This document shows, piece by piece, positions 20,101 to 26,785 of a DNA stretch of 27,599 nt. Position numbers and translations under genes: made by a program. Below the pieces are notes generated by a model. It had not been told where the DNA came from. It worked only from the letters and a program-made list of their open reading frames with translations, and did no database searches. Source of the DNA: Candidatus Curtissbacteria bacterium RIFCSPHIGHO2_12_FULL_41_17 (GTDB lineage Bacteria > Patescibacteriota > Microgenomatia > Curtissbacterales > GWA2-41-24); contig MFBL01000023.1 in assembly GCA_001774945.1 (NCBI GenBank), positions 1-27,599 of the forward strand, written 5' to 3'. Position 1 is the stretch's first letter, and the number at the start of each line of letters is the position of its first letter.

Positions 20101-21350
20101 ATGGCGACGGCAACGAGTGGACGGAGATTGATACTAATTCTGAGGAGGAAGGAATTCAGCCACTTTTCAATACAGAAGGTGGAAATCCGTTTGGCTGGTC
20201 TTTTGACTGGACGCCGCCTGAGGAAAATACTTTTGATATCATGGCCCAAGCTACTGACACGGCCGGCAATGTCGAGAGAACTGCGGTTGTTTCTGATGTC
20301 ACCTATGACGTCACCGATCCGACCAGCAATATCACTTATCCAGAAGAAGATGTTAGCTACACGGATGACGAATGGGATGGGGAAATTCGGGGAACGGCAG
20401 AAGACAGTCCTTCGTCAGGCGTCAAGGATGTTTTGGTTTCAATCCAAAGAGATGCAGGCAGTGCCTACTGGGATGCTGGTGAAGAGGAGTGGGTAATTGG
20501 GGAAGAGGAAGAAGAGGAATATTTAAATGAAGCAGAGTTTGATGGGGAAACCGGTGAGTGGACTTTCTCATTTAGCTTCATTGAGCCCGAGGATGCAGAT
20601 GAAGGTTACACCGTCCGTTCGCATGCCCGGGATAATGCCGGAAATCAGGAGGATACCACTGAAGTCCACTTCTTCTTCAGCCATGGTCTACCGATTATTT
20701 CTGGCGAGGACACGGTAAATGTCGGTTCGGCGCAGGTAACTTTTGTCTGGACAACGGACATTCCGGCAACATCAAGAGTAGTTTATGACACAGTTTCTCA
20801 TCCCGATCCGTTAGTCCCAACTTTAGACGTTCCCTTCGACAAATACGGCTATGCCTTTACAACAGGGGAGGGTGATACCAATCCTAAGGTTACTTCGCAT
20901 ACGGCAGTTGTCTGCTGCTTCGACCAATCAACAACCTATTATTACCGCGTAATTTCGCAAGGGTCGCCGGAGGCGCAAAGCGGGGAGAAATCATTTACCA
21001 CGCCGGCTACGCCGCCGCAAGAAATCAACCCCAACTCGCAAGGTCCCGGAATCACGACACCAAGCGGACCTTCGACCACTACCACGACTACAACTACCAC
21101 GCCGGGAGCAGTCGCCGGAGCGTTCACCCAATTAGGACAGGTTTTGGGAGTAGGTACGGGTGGAGAAGTCTTAGGAGAGGCAACGCAAGAAGCGACGCCT
21201 ACTGCATCACCGAGCCCGACGCCTGCTTTGGGCGGACCGGAAGAGGTTGAAGAGGCAAAAGCTTTCTGGCAAAACTGGTGGTGGCTGATTCTCTTAGTTC
21301 TTTTGGCCGGCGGAGGCTACTGGTGGTTTAGCAAAAAGTCCAGAGAATAG
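17124..21350 (+). CDS. Giant multi-domain surface protein (Ig-like/fibronectin type III repeats)
   Basis: A 1408-residue protein starting at GTG, with a signal peptide (1-38, ending YIYAQ) and a Pro/Ser/Glu-rich spacer (about 39-130). The body is a chain of beta-sandwich domains: an early one with VTTDKSDYTPTEVVVITGSG, a fibronectin type III-like one (about 260-355), a putative Ca-binding one, and bacterial Ig-like units ending VDTTAP. A pair of long related repeats begins SPDENSFWNSPIEITGSS and SPSEGSFWNEPINIAGSS. A Fn3/purple-acid-phosphatase-type domain (VTFVWTTDIPATSRVVYDT) comes last. A poly-Thr tract and a terminal transmembrane helix (about 1384-1403, Trp-rich) with a basic tail anchor it. 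It probably forms an elongated adhesin-like stalk. GDIDGDGNEW could bind calcium. Confidence 0.85.
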   Translation: MKKKLVTKFFNLVGSLLLVGQTLTPALPLVVNPSYIYAQEEQAVQEQPNTSEPAVSQVSSPQPAPAPSEEPQASPAPEPSISPSESPSSSSSSDQNDQSNSEGQGNGSNENKAPPIQSSPSPGPSSSATLGVEVNNSADVGEVHAEILTTSQAQDLGLDLTTLESEGSAQVTTDKSDYTPTEVVVITGSGFGKETSYTLSITSNDPPPVNFSTDIKTDENGGFLYTHQLDGNYRPNYKVEVKDFSGTVLASTTFTDAPLSAPDSTNTTPLSNSSIKFEWKDKSSEENDFHIERKVGSGSFSEVGVVASTTTAGTNTIYSFEDSVLSCDTEYTYKVRAHRHSDNAYSNYSSQEQKKTLYISTNSVSDLTPDFATAGSTNVPILTFTLTSCKSSAKIQRVDVEYTGDDKNDLVNMKLYQESGSVPGSFDSSSDTLRATENTPGGGSYEFQINPSPDITIGVNTVQFYVTADIDAGATNGDKVDARIFDGSVKIDPNNPGGAENNDWPFTAELGLWNPSGETTIGSPPDTTPPTDPTDVASTSHVVDTPISDNTIDMAWSAAGEEDGATDDSSGVDGYSYAFTTGAGDVPDVEKDAEEAATGMTSDPLGEFAWYFHLRTVDNEGNWSSTVTVGPFPIDTTAPVLSEVTPVSSPTNNSTPDYTFNSSEAGSISYSGDCSSATTAAVSGDNTITFNALSDGTYSNCTITVTDSAGNISDTLNISEFTVDTTAPTSTIDSPDENSFWNSPIEITGSSTDIPNTTVDYVNFYYRTSGQEENPWTEIGDSQQNNEGGVDPFNWSFNWIPPEEGTFDIKAKATDKATNVENSPVVEYVTYDVTGPVVSTPSASPDPTNHEPQILADAVDALSNIVSAVFSVNDPGFFFAKPLEALDGFFDSLFETLFGPEFTNGMVYPGEGLHTLYVGAYDEAGNFGSNFGFFTVDTFSPISSFSSPSEGSFWNEPINIAGSSNDSSGDTVDFTRLFYRMHQEDNGDNGDIDGDGNEWTEIDTNSEEEGIQPLFNTEGGNPFGWSFDWTPPEENTFDIMAQATDTAGNVERTAVVSDVTYDVTDPTSNITYPEEDVSYTDDEWDGEIRGTAEDSPSSGVKDVLVSIQRDAGSAYWDAGEEEWVIGEEEEEEYLNEAEFDGETGEWTFSFSFIEPEDADEGYTVRSHARDNAGNQEDTTEVHFFFSHGLPIISGEDTVNVGSAQVTFVWTTDIPATSRVVYDTVSHPDPLVPTLDVPFDKYGYAFTTGEGDTNPKVTSHTAVVCCFDQSTTYYYRVISQGSPEAQSGEKSFTTPATPPQEINPNSQGPGITTPSGPSTTTTTTTTTPGAVAGAFTQLGQVLGVGTGGEVLGEATQEATPTASPSPTPALGGPEEVEEAKAFWQNWWWLILLVLLAGGGYWWFSKKSRE

Positions 21351-21354
21351 ATTC

Positions 21355-21374
21355 CCACGGTCTAAAGGCCGTGG
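21355..21374 (+). terminator. Hairpin after the surface protein (first of two)
   Basis: CCACGG/CCGTGG arms with an 8-base loop, immediately after the stop codon. A short pyrimidine tail follows, weaker than the hairpin at 21406. Confidence 0.35.
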
Positions 21375-21405
21375 TTCTCTGATCTTCGCTCAAGATTCGC
21401 TTCAC

Positions 21406-21431
21406 CTCCGGCATGAATGCCGGAGTTTTTT
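21406..21431 (+). terminator. Strong rho-independent terminator
   Basis: CTCCGGCAT-GA-ATGCCGGAG forms a perfect 9-bp stem with a two-base loop followed by TTTTTT. It ends transcription of the surface protein gene. Confidence 0.92.
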
Positions 21432-21477
21432 CGCTCAGAATAAGAAGTATTTTCGCGTCTAATCCTCTTTTGCAATC

Positions 21478-21507
21478 TTGTTTTTCGGCACAAACTCCGT
21501 CTATTAT
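21478..21507 (+). promoter_or_regulatory. Promoter of the coiled-coil protein gene at 21515
   Basis: TTGTTT (21478-21483), 18-base spacer, TATTAT (21502-21507), seven bases before the ATG. This supports 21515 rather than the ATG at 21413 that lies inside the terminator. Confidence 0.5.
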
Positions 21508-21514
21508 TAATTCT

Positions 21515-21880
21515 ATGACTGGCGATGACATTAGGAAGTTAAAGAAGCTGATTAAAGAGGAAATCAAGCCTGTTAAGGAGGTTGTTGAGGTTGTTAATCA
21601 TAAGGTCGGCAAAATAGATACCAGCCAAACTGTAATGTCAGCTCAAGTTGGAATAGCTAAAGATCAGATCTCCGTAATTAACGATAAGTTAGACATCCAC
21701 ACAAAACTATTAAGCGAACAATCAGATAAGCTCGATAATCACACTGCGGCTCTTATAGAAATTGAGGACACCCTTAAGGGTTATGCCGACATGTACAAGG
21801 TAAATAAACAGGACAATCAGAAGATAAAAAGAAGGGTTGTGCGTATAGAAGACCATTTAGGCATTGTCCCACAGGAGTGA
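21515..21880 (+). CDS. Soluble coiled-coil protein, unknown function
   Basis: A 121-residue, highly charged protein starting MTGDDIRKLKKLIKEE. It is nearly all helix with heptad spacing of Ile/Leu/Val (VKEVVEVVNHKVGKID, ISVINDKLDIHTKLLSEQ, LDNHTAALIEIEDTLK) and ends in a short basic segment VVRIEDHLGIVPQE. No signal peptide or membrane segment is present. Such proteins occur in phage tails and as scaffolds, but nothing else phage-like is in the window. A longer reading from 21413 begins within the strong terminator and is unlikely. The function is unknown. Confidence 0.65.
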   Translation: MTGDDIRKLKKLIKEEIKPVKEVVEVVNHKVGKIDTSQTVMSAQVGIAKDQISVINDKLDIHTKLLSEQSDKLDNHTAALIEIEDTLKGYADMYKVNKQDNQKIKRRVVRIEDHLGIVPQE

Positions 21881-21922
21881 TAAGTTTCTGGTGGCTATGC
21901 TAAAATAGACTAGACCTTAGCA

Positions 21923-22771
21923 ATGAAAAGGAAAATAGCTGCGCTTCTTTCGATTTTAAGTTTGTTTTTGGTTTCACCTGCTTTGGCCGCACCGCCGACT
22001 TCAACAGCCACTTTAGAAACCAGGGGGACGCACAAAACTTTAAAACTGCCTGCCGAGGCAGACGTTTCACCGGTGATTTCTCTGGGAACTGCTGTCGATC
22101 CCAAAGACGGTAAACTGGTTGAAGGACTGGCGATTATTCACTTTAAGGACAAAAAGGCAAAAGGCGGGAATCCGGCCAAAGGTCCGAAGGCAACCCAATG
22201 CTGGGGGTATTTGGCAAACGGTGCCAAGTGGAAGACAGTGGAGCCGTGGATGGTTAATCCGGCCAATTTGCGGGGACTTACCGACTCCTTTGTCTTTGAC
22301 AATATAGGTGCCGACGTCAGCAAGTGGGAGGATGCCGCAGACGGGGTTGTCGGCAGCGGAGCTGGATTTGACATTCTGGGCGATGGATCGCAAACTGCCT
22401 CGACATTAGTTGCCGATACTTCTTCTCCGGACGGGCAAAACGAAGTTTATTTTGCCGATGTTTCATCCGGCGGTGCCATTGCAGTTACCATTGTCTGGGG
22501 GATTTTTTCGGGTCCGACCTTTAACAGACGACTGGTGGAGTGGGATCAAGTTTATGACGATGTTGATTTTGACTGGTCGGCATCAGGCGAAACGGGTAAG
22601 ATGGATTTTGAAAACATCGCTACCCATGAACTGGGGCATTCGGTGGGCATGGACGATCTTTACAATAGTTCCTGTGCCCAGGAGACAATGTACGGTTACG
22701 CAGATAACGCTGAAACCAAAAAACGAGATTTGGCGACTGGCGACATTAAAGGCATAGACCTTTTGTATTAA
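21923..22771 (+). CDS. Secreted zinc metalloprotease of metzincin type
   Basis: A 282-residue exported protein: signal peptide (MKRKIAALLSILSLFLVSPALA), a low-complexity pro-region, and a C-terminal catalytic part. The zinc motif HELGHSVGMDD (His235, Glu236, His239, Gly242, Asp245) follows the matrixin/metzincin pattern HExxHxxGxxH/D, with Asp at the third ligand position. ETMYGYA provides a Met-turn at Met256. The WDQVYDDVDFDWS segment upstream may shape the substrate groove. Snapalysin-type proteases also carry Asp as third ligand. It probably digests proteins outside the cell or processes surface proteins. TAAAAT with an upstream TGC (21901-21906) serves as an extended -10. Confidence 0.8.
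   Translation: MKRKIAALLSILSLFLVSPALAAPPTSTATLETRGTHKTLKLPAEADVSPVISLGTAVDPKDGKLVEGLAIIHFKDKKAKGGNPAKGPKATQCWGYLANGAKWKTVEPWMVNPANLRGLTDSFVFDNIGADVSKWEDAADGVVGSGAGFDILGDGSQTASTLVADTSSPDGQNEVYFADVSSGGAIAVTIVWGIFSGPTFNRRLVEWDQVYDDVDFDWSASGETGKMDFENIATHELGHSVGMDDLYNSSCAQETMYGYADNAETKKRDLATGDIKGIDLLY
22046..22061. repeat. Palindrome inside the protease gene
   Basis: CTGCCTGCCGAGGCAG, encoding LPAEA, near-identical to the palindrome at 384-400 in dnaX. It lies in the non-catalytic N-terminal part of the protease. Confidence 0.55.
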
Positions 22772-22795
22772 CATCCTCCTTTCACCCTACTTGCG

Positions 22796-23530
22796 CTAGC
22801 CCTCGAACAATTTGGTAAATATAAATACCGAAAATATTCCCAGAAGGAAAATAAAAGCGTGAGAGAATTTTCGATTCTTAGTGAACTCTTCATGAAGCTG
22901 GGGAATAAGATCGCTTGCCGAAATATAAATGAAAAAGCCGGCAGTTAAAGAAAGAAAAAAATAAAGATAATTTTGGATAAAGCTTGCAAAATAAAAAGTC
23001 AAAACGGCTCCAAAAAGTGCAGTTAACGCTGAAAGGAAATTATAAATAAGAGCTTTAGTTTTTGACAGTTTGTTGGAAAGTAAAACACTCATATCGGCAA
23101 TTTCCTGGGGAATTTCATGGGCGGCGACTGCCAAAGATGTAGTAATGCCCAAAGGAATACTGGTTAAAAAGGCAGCGGCAATAGCCACGCCGTCAATGAA
23201 ATTATGGACGCCGTCACCGACGATAACTAAAGGCGTAGTGGCTTTTTGGCCATGGCCGTGGTGGAAATGAAAGAGCTGAACGAATCGTTCAGCGAAGAAG
23301 AAAATGACGAATCCCAGAATAGCCGGAAAGAATATCCTTTCGCCAGCCATTTCTTGTGCTTCGGGCAAAAGGTCTAAAAAGGCGGTGGCAATTAAAACTC
23401 CGGCGGCAAAATAAATCAGCCTTTGTGAAAAAGCTTCGGTTAGGTCTCTTCTAATCAAAAGAAAAAAACTGCCAACCAAAGAGGCGATACCACCGATAAA
23501 AGTAAAAATTAAAATATAGGCAAGAATCAT
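22796..23530 (-). CDS. ZIP-family metal transporter
   Basis: A 244-residue polytopic membrane protein with about eight helices. The ZIP signature in helices IV and V is intact: VHNFIDGVAIAAA (109-121) and AVAAHEIPQEIADM (135-147), with the His and Glu metal ligands. A His-rich cytoplasmic loop HFHHGHG (88-94) precedes them, as in zinc transporters. It imports zinc or related divalent metals. The start is taken as ATG 23530, four bases after the stop of the upstream peroxiredoxin-like gene; a longer reading to 23605 would overlap that gene by about 70 bases. The two form an operon. Confidence 0.9.
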   Translation of the reverse strand: MILAYILIFTFIGGIASLVGSFFLLIRRDLTEAFSQRLIYFAAGVLIATAFLDLLPEAQEMAGERIFFPAILGFVIFFFAERFVQLFHFHHGHGQKATTPLVIVGDGVHNFIDGVAIAAAFLTSIPLGITTSLAVAAHEIPQEIADMSVLLSNKLSKTKALIYNFLSALTALFGAVLTFYFASFIQNYLYFFLSLTAGFFIYISASDLIPQLHEEFTKNRKFSHAFIFLLGIFSVFIFTKLFEG

Positions 23531-23534
23531 TGAT

Positions 23535-24086
23535 TTAGGCGTTTTTCCATTTGATCGAACAACCGAGTGACGGATGCTGGACAGGCGGCGGGAGATTTTT
23601 GGCAAGAACTCCTTCTAGAGCCTCTTTGAGTTCTTCTTTTTCGACTTTTTGGGGGTTCTGCCAATTATCATTGATGCGACCGTGATAATAAAGCCGGCGA
23701 TTTGCGTCATAGACATAGATGTCGGGCGTGCAGACAGCGCCATAAGCGCGGGCAACTTCTTGAGATTCATCCCTAAGATAGGGGAAGTTTATGCCCCACT
23801 GGGGTACCCTTTCCTTCATATTTTCAAAACTATCTTCAGGATAGGTAATTTCGTCATTGGGATTAATGCCGACAAAGGCGACACCTTGATTTTTGAATTC
23901 AGCGGCAAGTGAAATTAAAAGCGGCCAGGCGGCTTGGGCATACGGGCAGTGGTTACAAGTAAAGGCGACGACCAACGTCTTCGCATCAGCAAAGGATCCG
24001 AGACTATAAGTTTTGCCGTCAGTTGATGGCAAATTAAAATCGAAAGCGGGAGTACCTAAAGTAACCTTTTGTGATTCGACCGCCAT
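23535..24086 (-). CDS. Thioredoxin-fold peroxiredoxin-like protein (PRX_like1 type)
   Basis: A 183-residue cytoplasmic protein with a thioredoxin fold and a CNHC active site (Cys44, Cys47, in AFTCNHCPYAQA). The remainder matches the PRX-like group: FVGINPNDEITYPEDSFENM, YLRDESQEVARAYGAVCTPD, and the terminal HPSLGCSIKWK. These proteins probably reduce thiols or peroxides, but the exact substrate is not known. A TAGAAT box (24094-24099, minus strand) ends seven bases before the ATG. It lies in the same operon as the ZIP transporter, which suggests a link between metal uptake and redox control. Confidence 0.85.
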   Translation of the reverse strand: MAVESQKVTLGTPAFDFNLPSTDGKTYSLGSFADAKTLVVAFTCNHCPYAQAAWPLLISLAAEFKNQGVAFVGINPNDEITYPEDSFENMKERVPQWGINFPYLRDESQEVARAYGAVCTPDIYVYDANRRLYYHGRINDNWQNPQKVEKEELKEALEGVLAKNLPPPVQHPSLGCSIKWKNA

Positions 24087-24132
24087 AGGTTAAATTCTAA
24101 CAAATGTGATAAGTCGTGGGGAAGGGGTTTAA

Positions 24133-24399
24133 CTAGGATTGATTGTCTTTACCCTTTTCATACCATTCGTAAGCCTGCGCGGCGAATTGGTTTATTTTTG
24201 AAAGTTCTTGCGACACGAGATTGCGAATTGTTGCTGACTCAATTTTGTCGCTTTGCAACATTTTAATTTGCGCCGTAACTTTTTGGGCCAGTATTTTTCC
24301 TTCCTCCGGTTTTAAACCTGCAGCCAGTGTGACCCGCTCTATTTTATTCTGATTGTAAGGCTGGCTCGAGCCGTCTTTTTTAATAACCTGAATTTCCAT
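24133..24399 (-). CDS. Free-standing ATP-cone domain protein
   Basis: An 88-residue protein consisting only of an ATP-cone: VIKKDGSSQPYNQNKIER at the N-terminus (the nucleotide-binding beta-hairpin and basic helix), a middle helix pair, and SATIRNLVSQELSKINQFAAQAYEWYEKG at the C-terminus. ATP-cones sense dATP/ATP levels in ribonucleotide reductase and in the regulator NrdR. Here the NrdR zinc-ribbon and all reductase domains are missing. It may act as a separate allosteric module or regulator for a reductase encoded elsewhere. ATG 24399 is preferred to the TTG at 24408. It follows the membrane-anchored gene by 20 bases. Confidence 0.8.
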   Translation of the reverse strand: MEIQVIKKDGSSQPYNQNKIERVTLAAGLKPEEGKILAQKVTAQIKMLQSDKIESATIRNLVSQELSKINQFAAQAYEWYEKGKDNQS

Positions 24400-24419
24400 A
24401 TATGGCAAGCGAGAAGGTT

Positions 24420-24962
24420 TTACTGGGAAAGTTTATTTACCGTAACCGAACCTTGGGAAAACAGCACAGAGTATTTTTCCTTCAGAGTAACTTTAGCGAG
24501 ATTGTCGTTGATAAGCTTTTGGACAATGCCTTTCGCCTGATCGGAAACTACGGGTACATCCGGCATGCTGCCTACTTTGATATCCAAGTTGACAGTCTTG
24601 GGGGTAGTACCTGAAAGATCAATACCCGCTGATGCATAAAATGAAGGGGTGACGGGTCCGAGAGTTAGTTTTCCCGATGCATGGGCAAGGTTGGTAGTAA
24701 AACAAACACGGCCGTCGGTGACTTTAGCTCCGATATATTTTTGGGCAATGGTAGTAGCTTCCCCGTCTGTGGCCGTAACCGCGCCGGATTTTTCAAGAAG
24801 GTTTTCCAATTCTTTTTCGCTTCTGGCTGTACTTGCGGCGGATGGGCATTCGGGTGCTTTACCCAGAAGGGCAGTGCCCGCCATGCCGCCAACAGCGCCA
24901 AGCGCTAAAAGCGCTATAATCAAAATTACAGTTAAGGGAGCGATACCTTTAGCAAAGGCCAT
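24420..24962 (-). CDS. Membrane-anchored protein, unknown function
   Basis: A 180-residue protein with an N-terminal transmembrane helix (about residues 8-33, very Ala/Leu/Gly-rich), two spaced cysteines (Cys39, Cys87), and an extracytoplasmic domain of about 130 residues. KLTLGPVTPSFYASAGIDLSG and AKGIVQKLINDNLAKVTLKE show alternating strands and an amphipathic helix, similar in style to other surface proteins here. I recognise no family. It probably heads a two-gene unit with the ATP-cone gene, although a functional link between a membrane protein and a cytoplasmic nucleotide sensor is unclear. Divergent from the hydrolase gene. Confidence 0.65.
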   Translation of the reverse strand: MAFAKGIAPLTVILIIALLALGAVGGMAGTALLGKAPECPSAASTARSEKELENLLEKSGAVTATDGEATTIAQKYIGAKVTDGRVCFTTNLAHASGKLTLGPVTPSFYASAGIDLSGTTPKTVNLDIKVGSMPDVPVVSDQAKGIVQKLINDNLAKVTLKEKYSVLFSQGSVTVNKLSQ

Positions 24963-24968
24963 GATTTG

Positions 24969-25009
24969 AGTCTGGCCTAATTTAGGAAATTTGTCAAATC
25001 GTATAAAAT
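24969..25009. promoter_or_regulatory. Divergent promoter region with central palindrome
   Basis: ATTTGTCAAAT (24989-24999) is an 11-base palindrome. Its reverse strand holds TTGACA (24992-24997), a possible -35 for the minus gene with a poor CAGACT -10. On the plus strand TATAAA/TAAAAT (25002-25009) ends 10-12 bases before the hydrolase ATG. A regulator bound at the palindrome would affect both genes. Confidence 0.4.
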
Positions 25010-25019
25010 ATTAGTCTTA

Positions 25020-26081
25020 ATGAAAAAAATATTATTGGCAACTGCTATAGTTCTTTTTCTAGTTTTGGGATATTTAGTCTACCAAAAATCTCTTGACGGC
25101 CAATTTCCCACGGCCGAAATTACTAATCAGAATATCGATCAGGGCGAAGTGGTGAACAGTCCTTATTCTTTAACAATTGAAGCATTACGCCGTGGAAATT
25201 ATCCCGGAAGCGACATAGCTATTGAGCAAACTCTTTCGGCCGGGTCAAATTATCAAAGATATATTGCTTCTTACAAATCAGAAGGCTTAAAAATTTATGC
25301 ACTTTTAACTGTGCCAAACGGCAGTCCTCCTGATGGCGGCTGGCCGGCGATTGTTTTTAACCACGGGTACATTAGGCCAACAGACTACAGAACAGATGAA
25401 AAATATGTTGCCTACGTTGACGGTTTTGCCAGAAACGGCTATGTGGTTATAAAGCCGGACTTTAGGGGTCACGGCGATTCGGAGGGTGAAGCAAGCGGGG
25501 CTTATGGTTCTGTTGGTTACACTATTGACGTTCTAAACGCTGTTTCTTCAATTAAAAAATTAAGAGATCCTTCGACAAGCTCAGGACGATTTGTAGTAGA
25601 CACAAATCGAATCGGTATGTGGGGGCACAGTATGGGTGGCTACATCACTTTGAGAAGTATGGTTGTTTCACAAGACGTTAAGGCGGGAGTGATTTGGGCC
25701 GGCGTTGTTGCTTCTTATGGCGACCTTTTAAATAACTGGAGAAGGCCCAGTTTTTCACCGGCTCCTTTGCCTTCGGGCGCAAGACGCTGGAGACAGCAAT
25801 TAACGGAATTGTTTGGTACACCCCAACAGAACCCAGATTTTTGGAATTCGATATCGGCTAATGCTTACCTTTCGGATATCTCCGGTCCACTGCAGTTGCA
25901 TCACGGAACAGCAGATGTTTCTGTTCCCGTTAATTTCTCTACAAAACTTGCAGAGCAGATGCAAGCGACAGGAAAAGTTGCCGAACTATTTACATACGAG
26001 GGCGACGATCATAATTTGAGTGCAAATTTTAATCTTGCTATGGAAAGGTCAGTGGAATTTTTTGACAGATACCTAAAATAA
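25020..26081 (+). CDS. Alpha/beta hydrolase of the prolyl oligopeptidase (S9) type
   Basis: A 353-residue protein with an N-terminal signal anchor (LLATAIVLFLVLGYLVYQK) and an alpha/beta-hydrolase domain facing outward. The nucleophile elbow is GHSMGG with Ser204, the acid is Asp299 in GTADVSVP, and His331 lies in GDDHNLS, giving a complete catalytic triad; FNHGY and FRGHGDSEG form the oxyanion region. The arrangement is that of S9-like dipeptidyl peptidases or esterases, with the substrate unknown. An R1 repeat (25569-25587) is inserted in frame as residues 184-189 (PSTSSG) between KLRD and RFVVD, in a loop before the nucleophile strand. It was expressed from its own near-leaderless promoter. 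Confidence 0.88.
   Translation: MKKILLATAIVLFLVLGYLVYQKSLDGQFPTAEITNQNIDQGEVVNSPYSLTIEALRRGNYPGSDIAIEQTLSAGSNYQRYIASYKSEGLKIYALLTVPNGSPPDGGWPAIVFNHGYIRPTDYRTDEKYVAYVDGFARNGYVVIKPDFRGHGDSEGEASGAYGSVGYTIDVLNAVSSIKKLRDPSTSSGRFVVDTNRIGMWGHSMGGYITLRSMVVSQDVKAGVIWAGVVASYGDLLNNWRRPSFSPAPLPSGARRWRQQLTELFGTPQQNPDFWNSISANAYLSDISGPLQLHHGTADVSVPVNFSTKLAEQMQATGKVAELFTYEGDDHNLSANFNLAMERSVEFFDRYLK
25569..25587 (+). repeat. R1 repeat in frame inside the hydrolase
   Basis: CCTTCGACAAGCTCAGGAC, encoding PSTSSG, in the same reading frame as the gnd and cysS copies. GAT occurs on both sides of it, a possible three-base target duplication. Confidence 0.9.
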
Positions 26082-26085
26082 CTCC

Positions 26086-26114
26086 TTGATTTATTAAATT
26101 TGCCCTAGTATACT
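26086..26114 (+). promoter_or_regulatory. Promoter of the 26122 gene, leaderless
   Basis: TTGATT (26086-26091), 17-base spacer, TATACT (26109-26114), seven bases before the ATG. Transcription should begin at or next to the A of ATG. Confidence 0.75.
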
Positions 26115-26121
26115 TCTTCGA

Positions 26122-26757
26122 ATGCCAAAGTCAACACCTTTGATTGCCGTAGGGGCCGCAATTATAATAGCAGTTTTAGTTGGTGGATATTTTTTCCTAA
26201 ATAAGAAATCCCAAGCTCCACAAGAACCAAGCGTAACTTCCCAGGAACAAAAATCAGAAACCGGTGGCATTAAAAGCTCAATTAAAAGTCTGCTTTCCGG
26301 CGGTAAAAACGTGACGTGTACTGTCAAATATCCGTCTGCCGACCAAACTGCTGAAGGCAAAATTTACGTTTCCGGGCAAAAGATGCGGGGCGATTTTAAC
26401 ATGATGGTCAGCGGCAAAGCGATAGAAAGCCATATGATTTCGGATGAAGCATATATCTATTCCTGGTCTTCGGAGGCCAAGCAGGGTGTAAAGTTCAAGG
26501 TTGACCAAACCGAGGCTAAGGCAAGCCCGACTTCCGAGTCGGTTGATATCGATAAGGAAGTAGATATGGATTGTTCTTCGTGGGGAGTTGACAATTCCAA
26601 GTTTTCAATCCCTCCTGATATCCAGTTTACCGATTTGAGCGAGATGATGAAGCAAACGCCTGCGTCCGGCGGGCAAAATCAAGACTCTTCCGCTTGTGAT
26701 CAAATTACCGATCCTGCAGCCAAAGCTGCCTGTATCCAGGCCTCCAGCGGTTATTAG
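26122..26757 (+). CDS. Membrane-anchored protein, unknown function
   Basis: A 211-residue protein with an N-terminal transmembrane helix (LIAVGAAIIIAVLVGGYFF), a short Gln/Pro/Ser linker and an extracytoplasmic domain. VTCTVKYPSADQTAEGKIYV, MRGDFNMMVSGKAIESHMIS and DEAYIYSWSSEAKQGVKFKV alternate like a beta-sheet, in the style of LolA/LppX-like or DUF4412-like lipid-carrier folds, but that is a resemblance and not an identification. The C-terminal tail has two cysteines around ITDPAAKAACIQASSGY. It has its own leaderless promoter and stands alone. Confidence 0.65.
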   Translation: MPKSTPLIAVGAAIIIAVLVGGYFFLNKKSQAPQEPSVTSQEQKSETGGIKSSIKSLLSGGKNVTCTVKYPSADQTAEGKIYVSGQKMRGDFNMMVSGKAIESHMISDEAYIYSWSSEAKQGVKFKVDQTEAKASPTSESVDIDKEVDMDCSSWGVDNSKFSIPPDIQFTDLSEMMKQTPASGGQNQDSSACDQITDPAAKAACIQASSGY

Positions 26758-26779
26758 TAAATTTCAAATTTTCCTCTGA

Positions 26780-26785
26780 TATAAT
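26780..26785 (+). promoter_or_regulatory. Perfect TATAAT -10 box of the DUF5674-like gene
   Basis: TATAAT, seven bases before the ATG at 26793. An upstream ATG at 26784 overlaps this box, which argues against it as the true start. No good -35 is visible. Confidence 0.6.

Noticed and set aside
21064..21104. The Thr-coding tract near the surface protein end as a frameshift or phase-variable site
   Set aside because: The tract uses mixed ACC/ACG/ACT/ACA codons and is not a perfect short tandem repeat, so slippage is unlikely; the frame continues into a sensible membrane anchor.
21413..21514. Upstream extension of the coiled-coil gene to the ATG at 21413
   Set aside because: It would begin inside the terminator stem of the preceding gene and adds a non-helical stretch; the -10 box favours 21515.
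21515..21880. Phage tail fibre or prophage remnant
   Set aside because: Only the coiled-coil character suggests this; no integrase, capsid, terminase or lysis gene is in the window.
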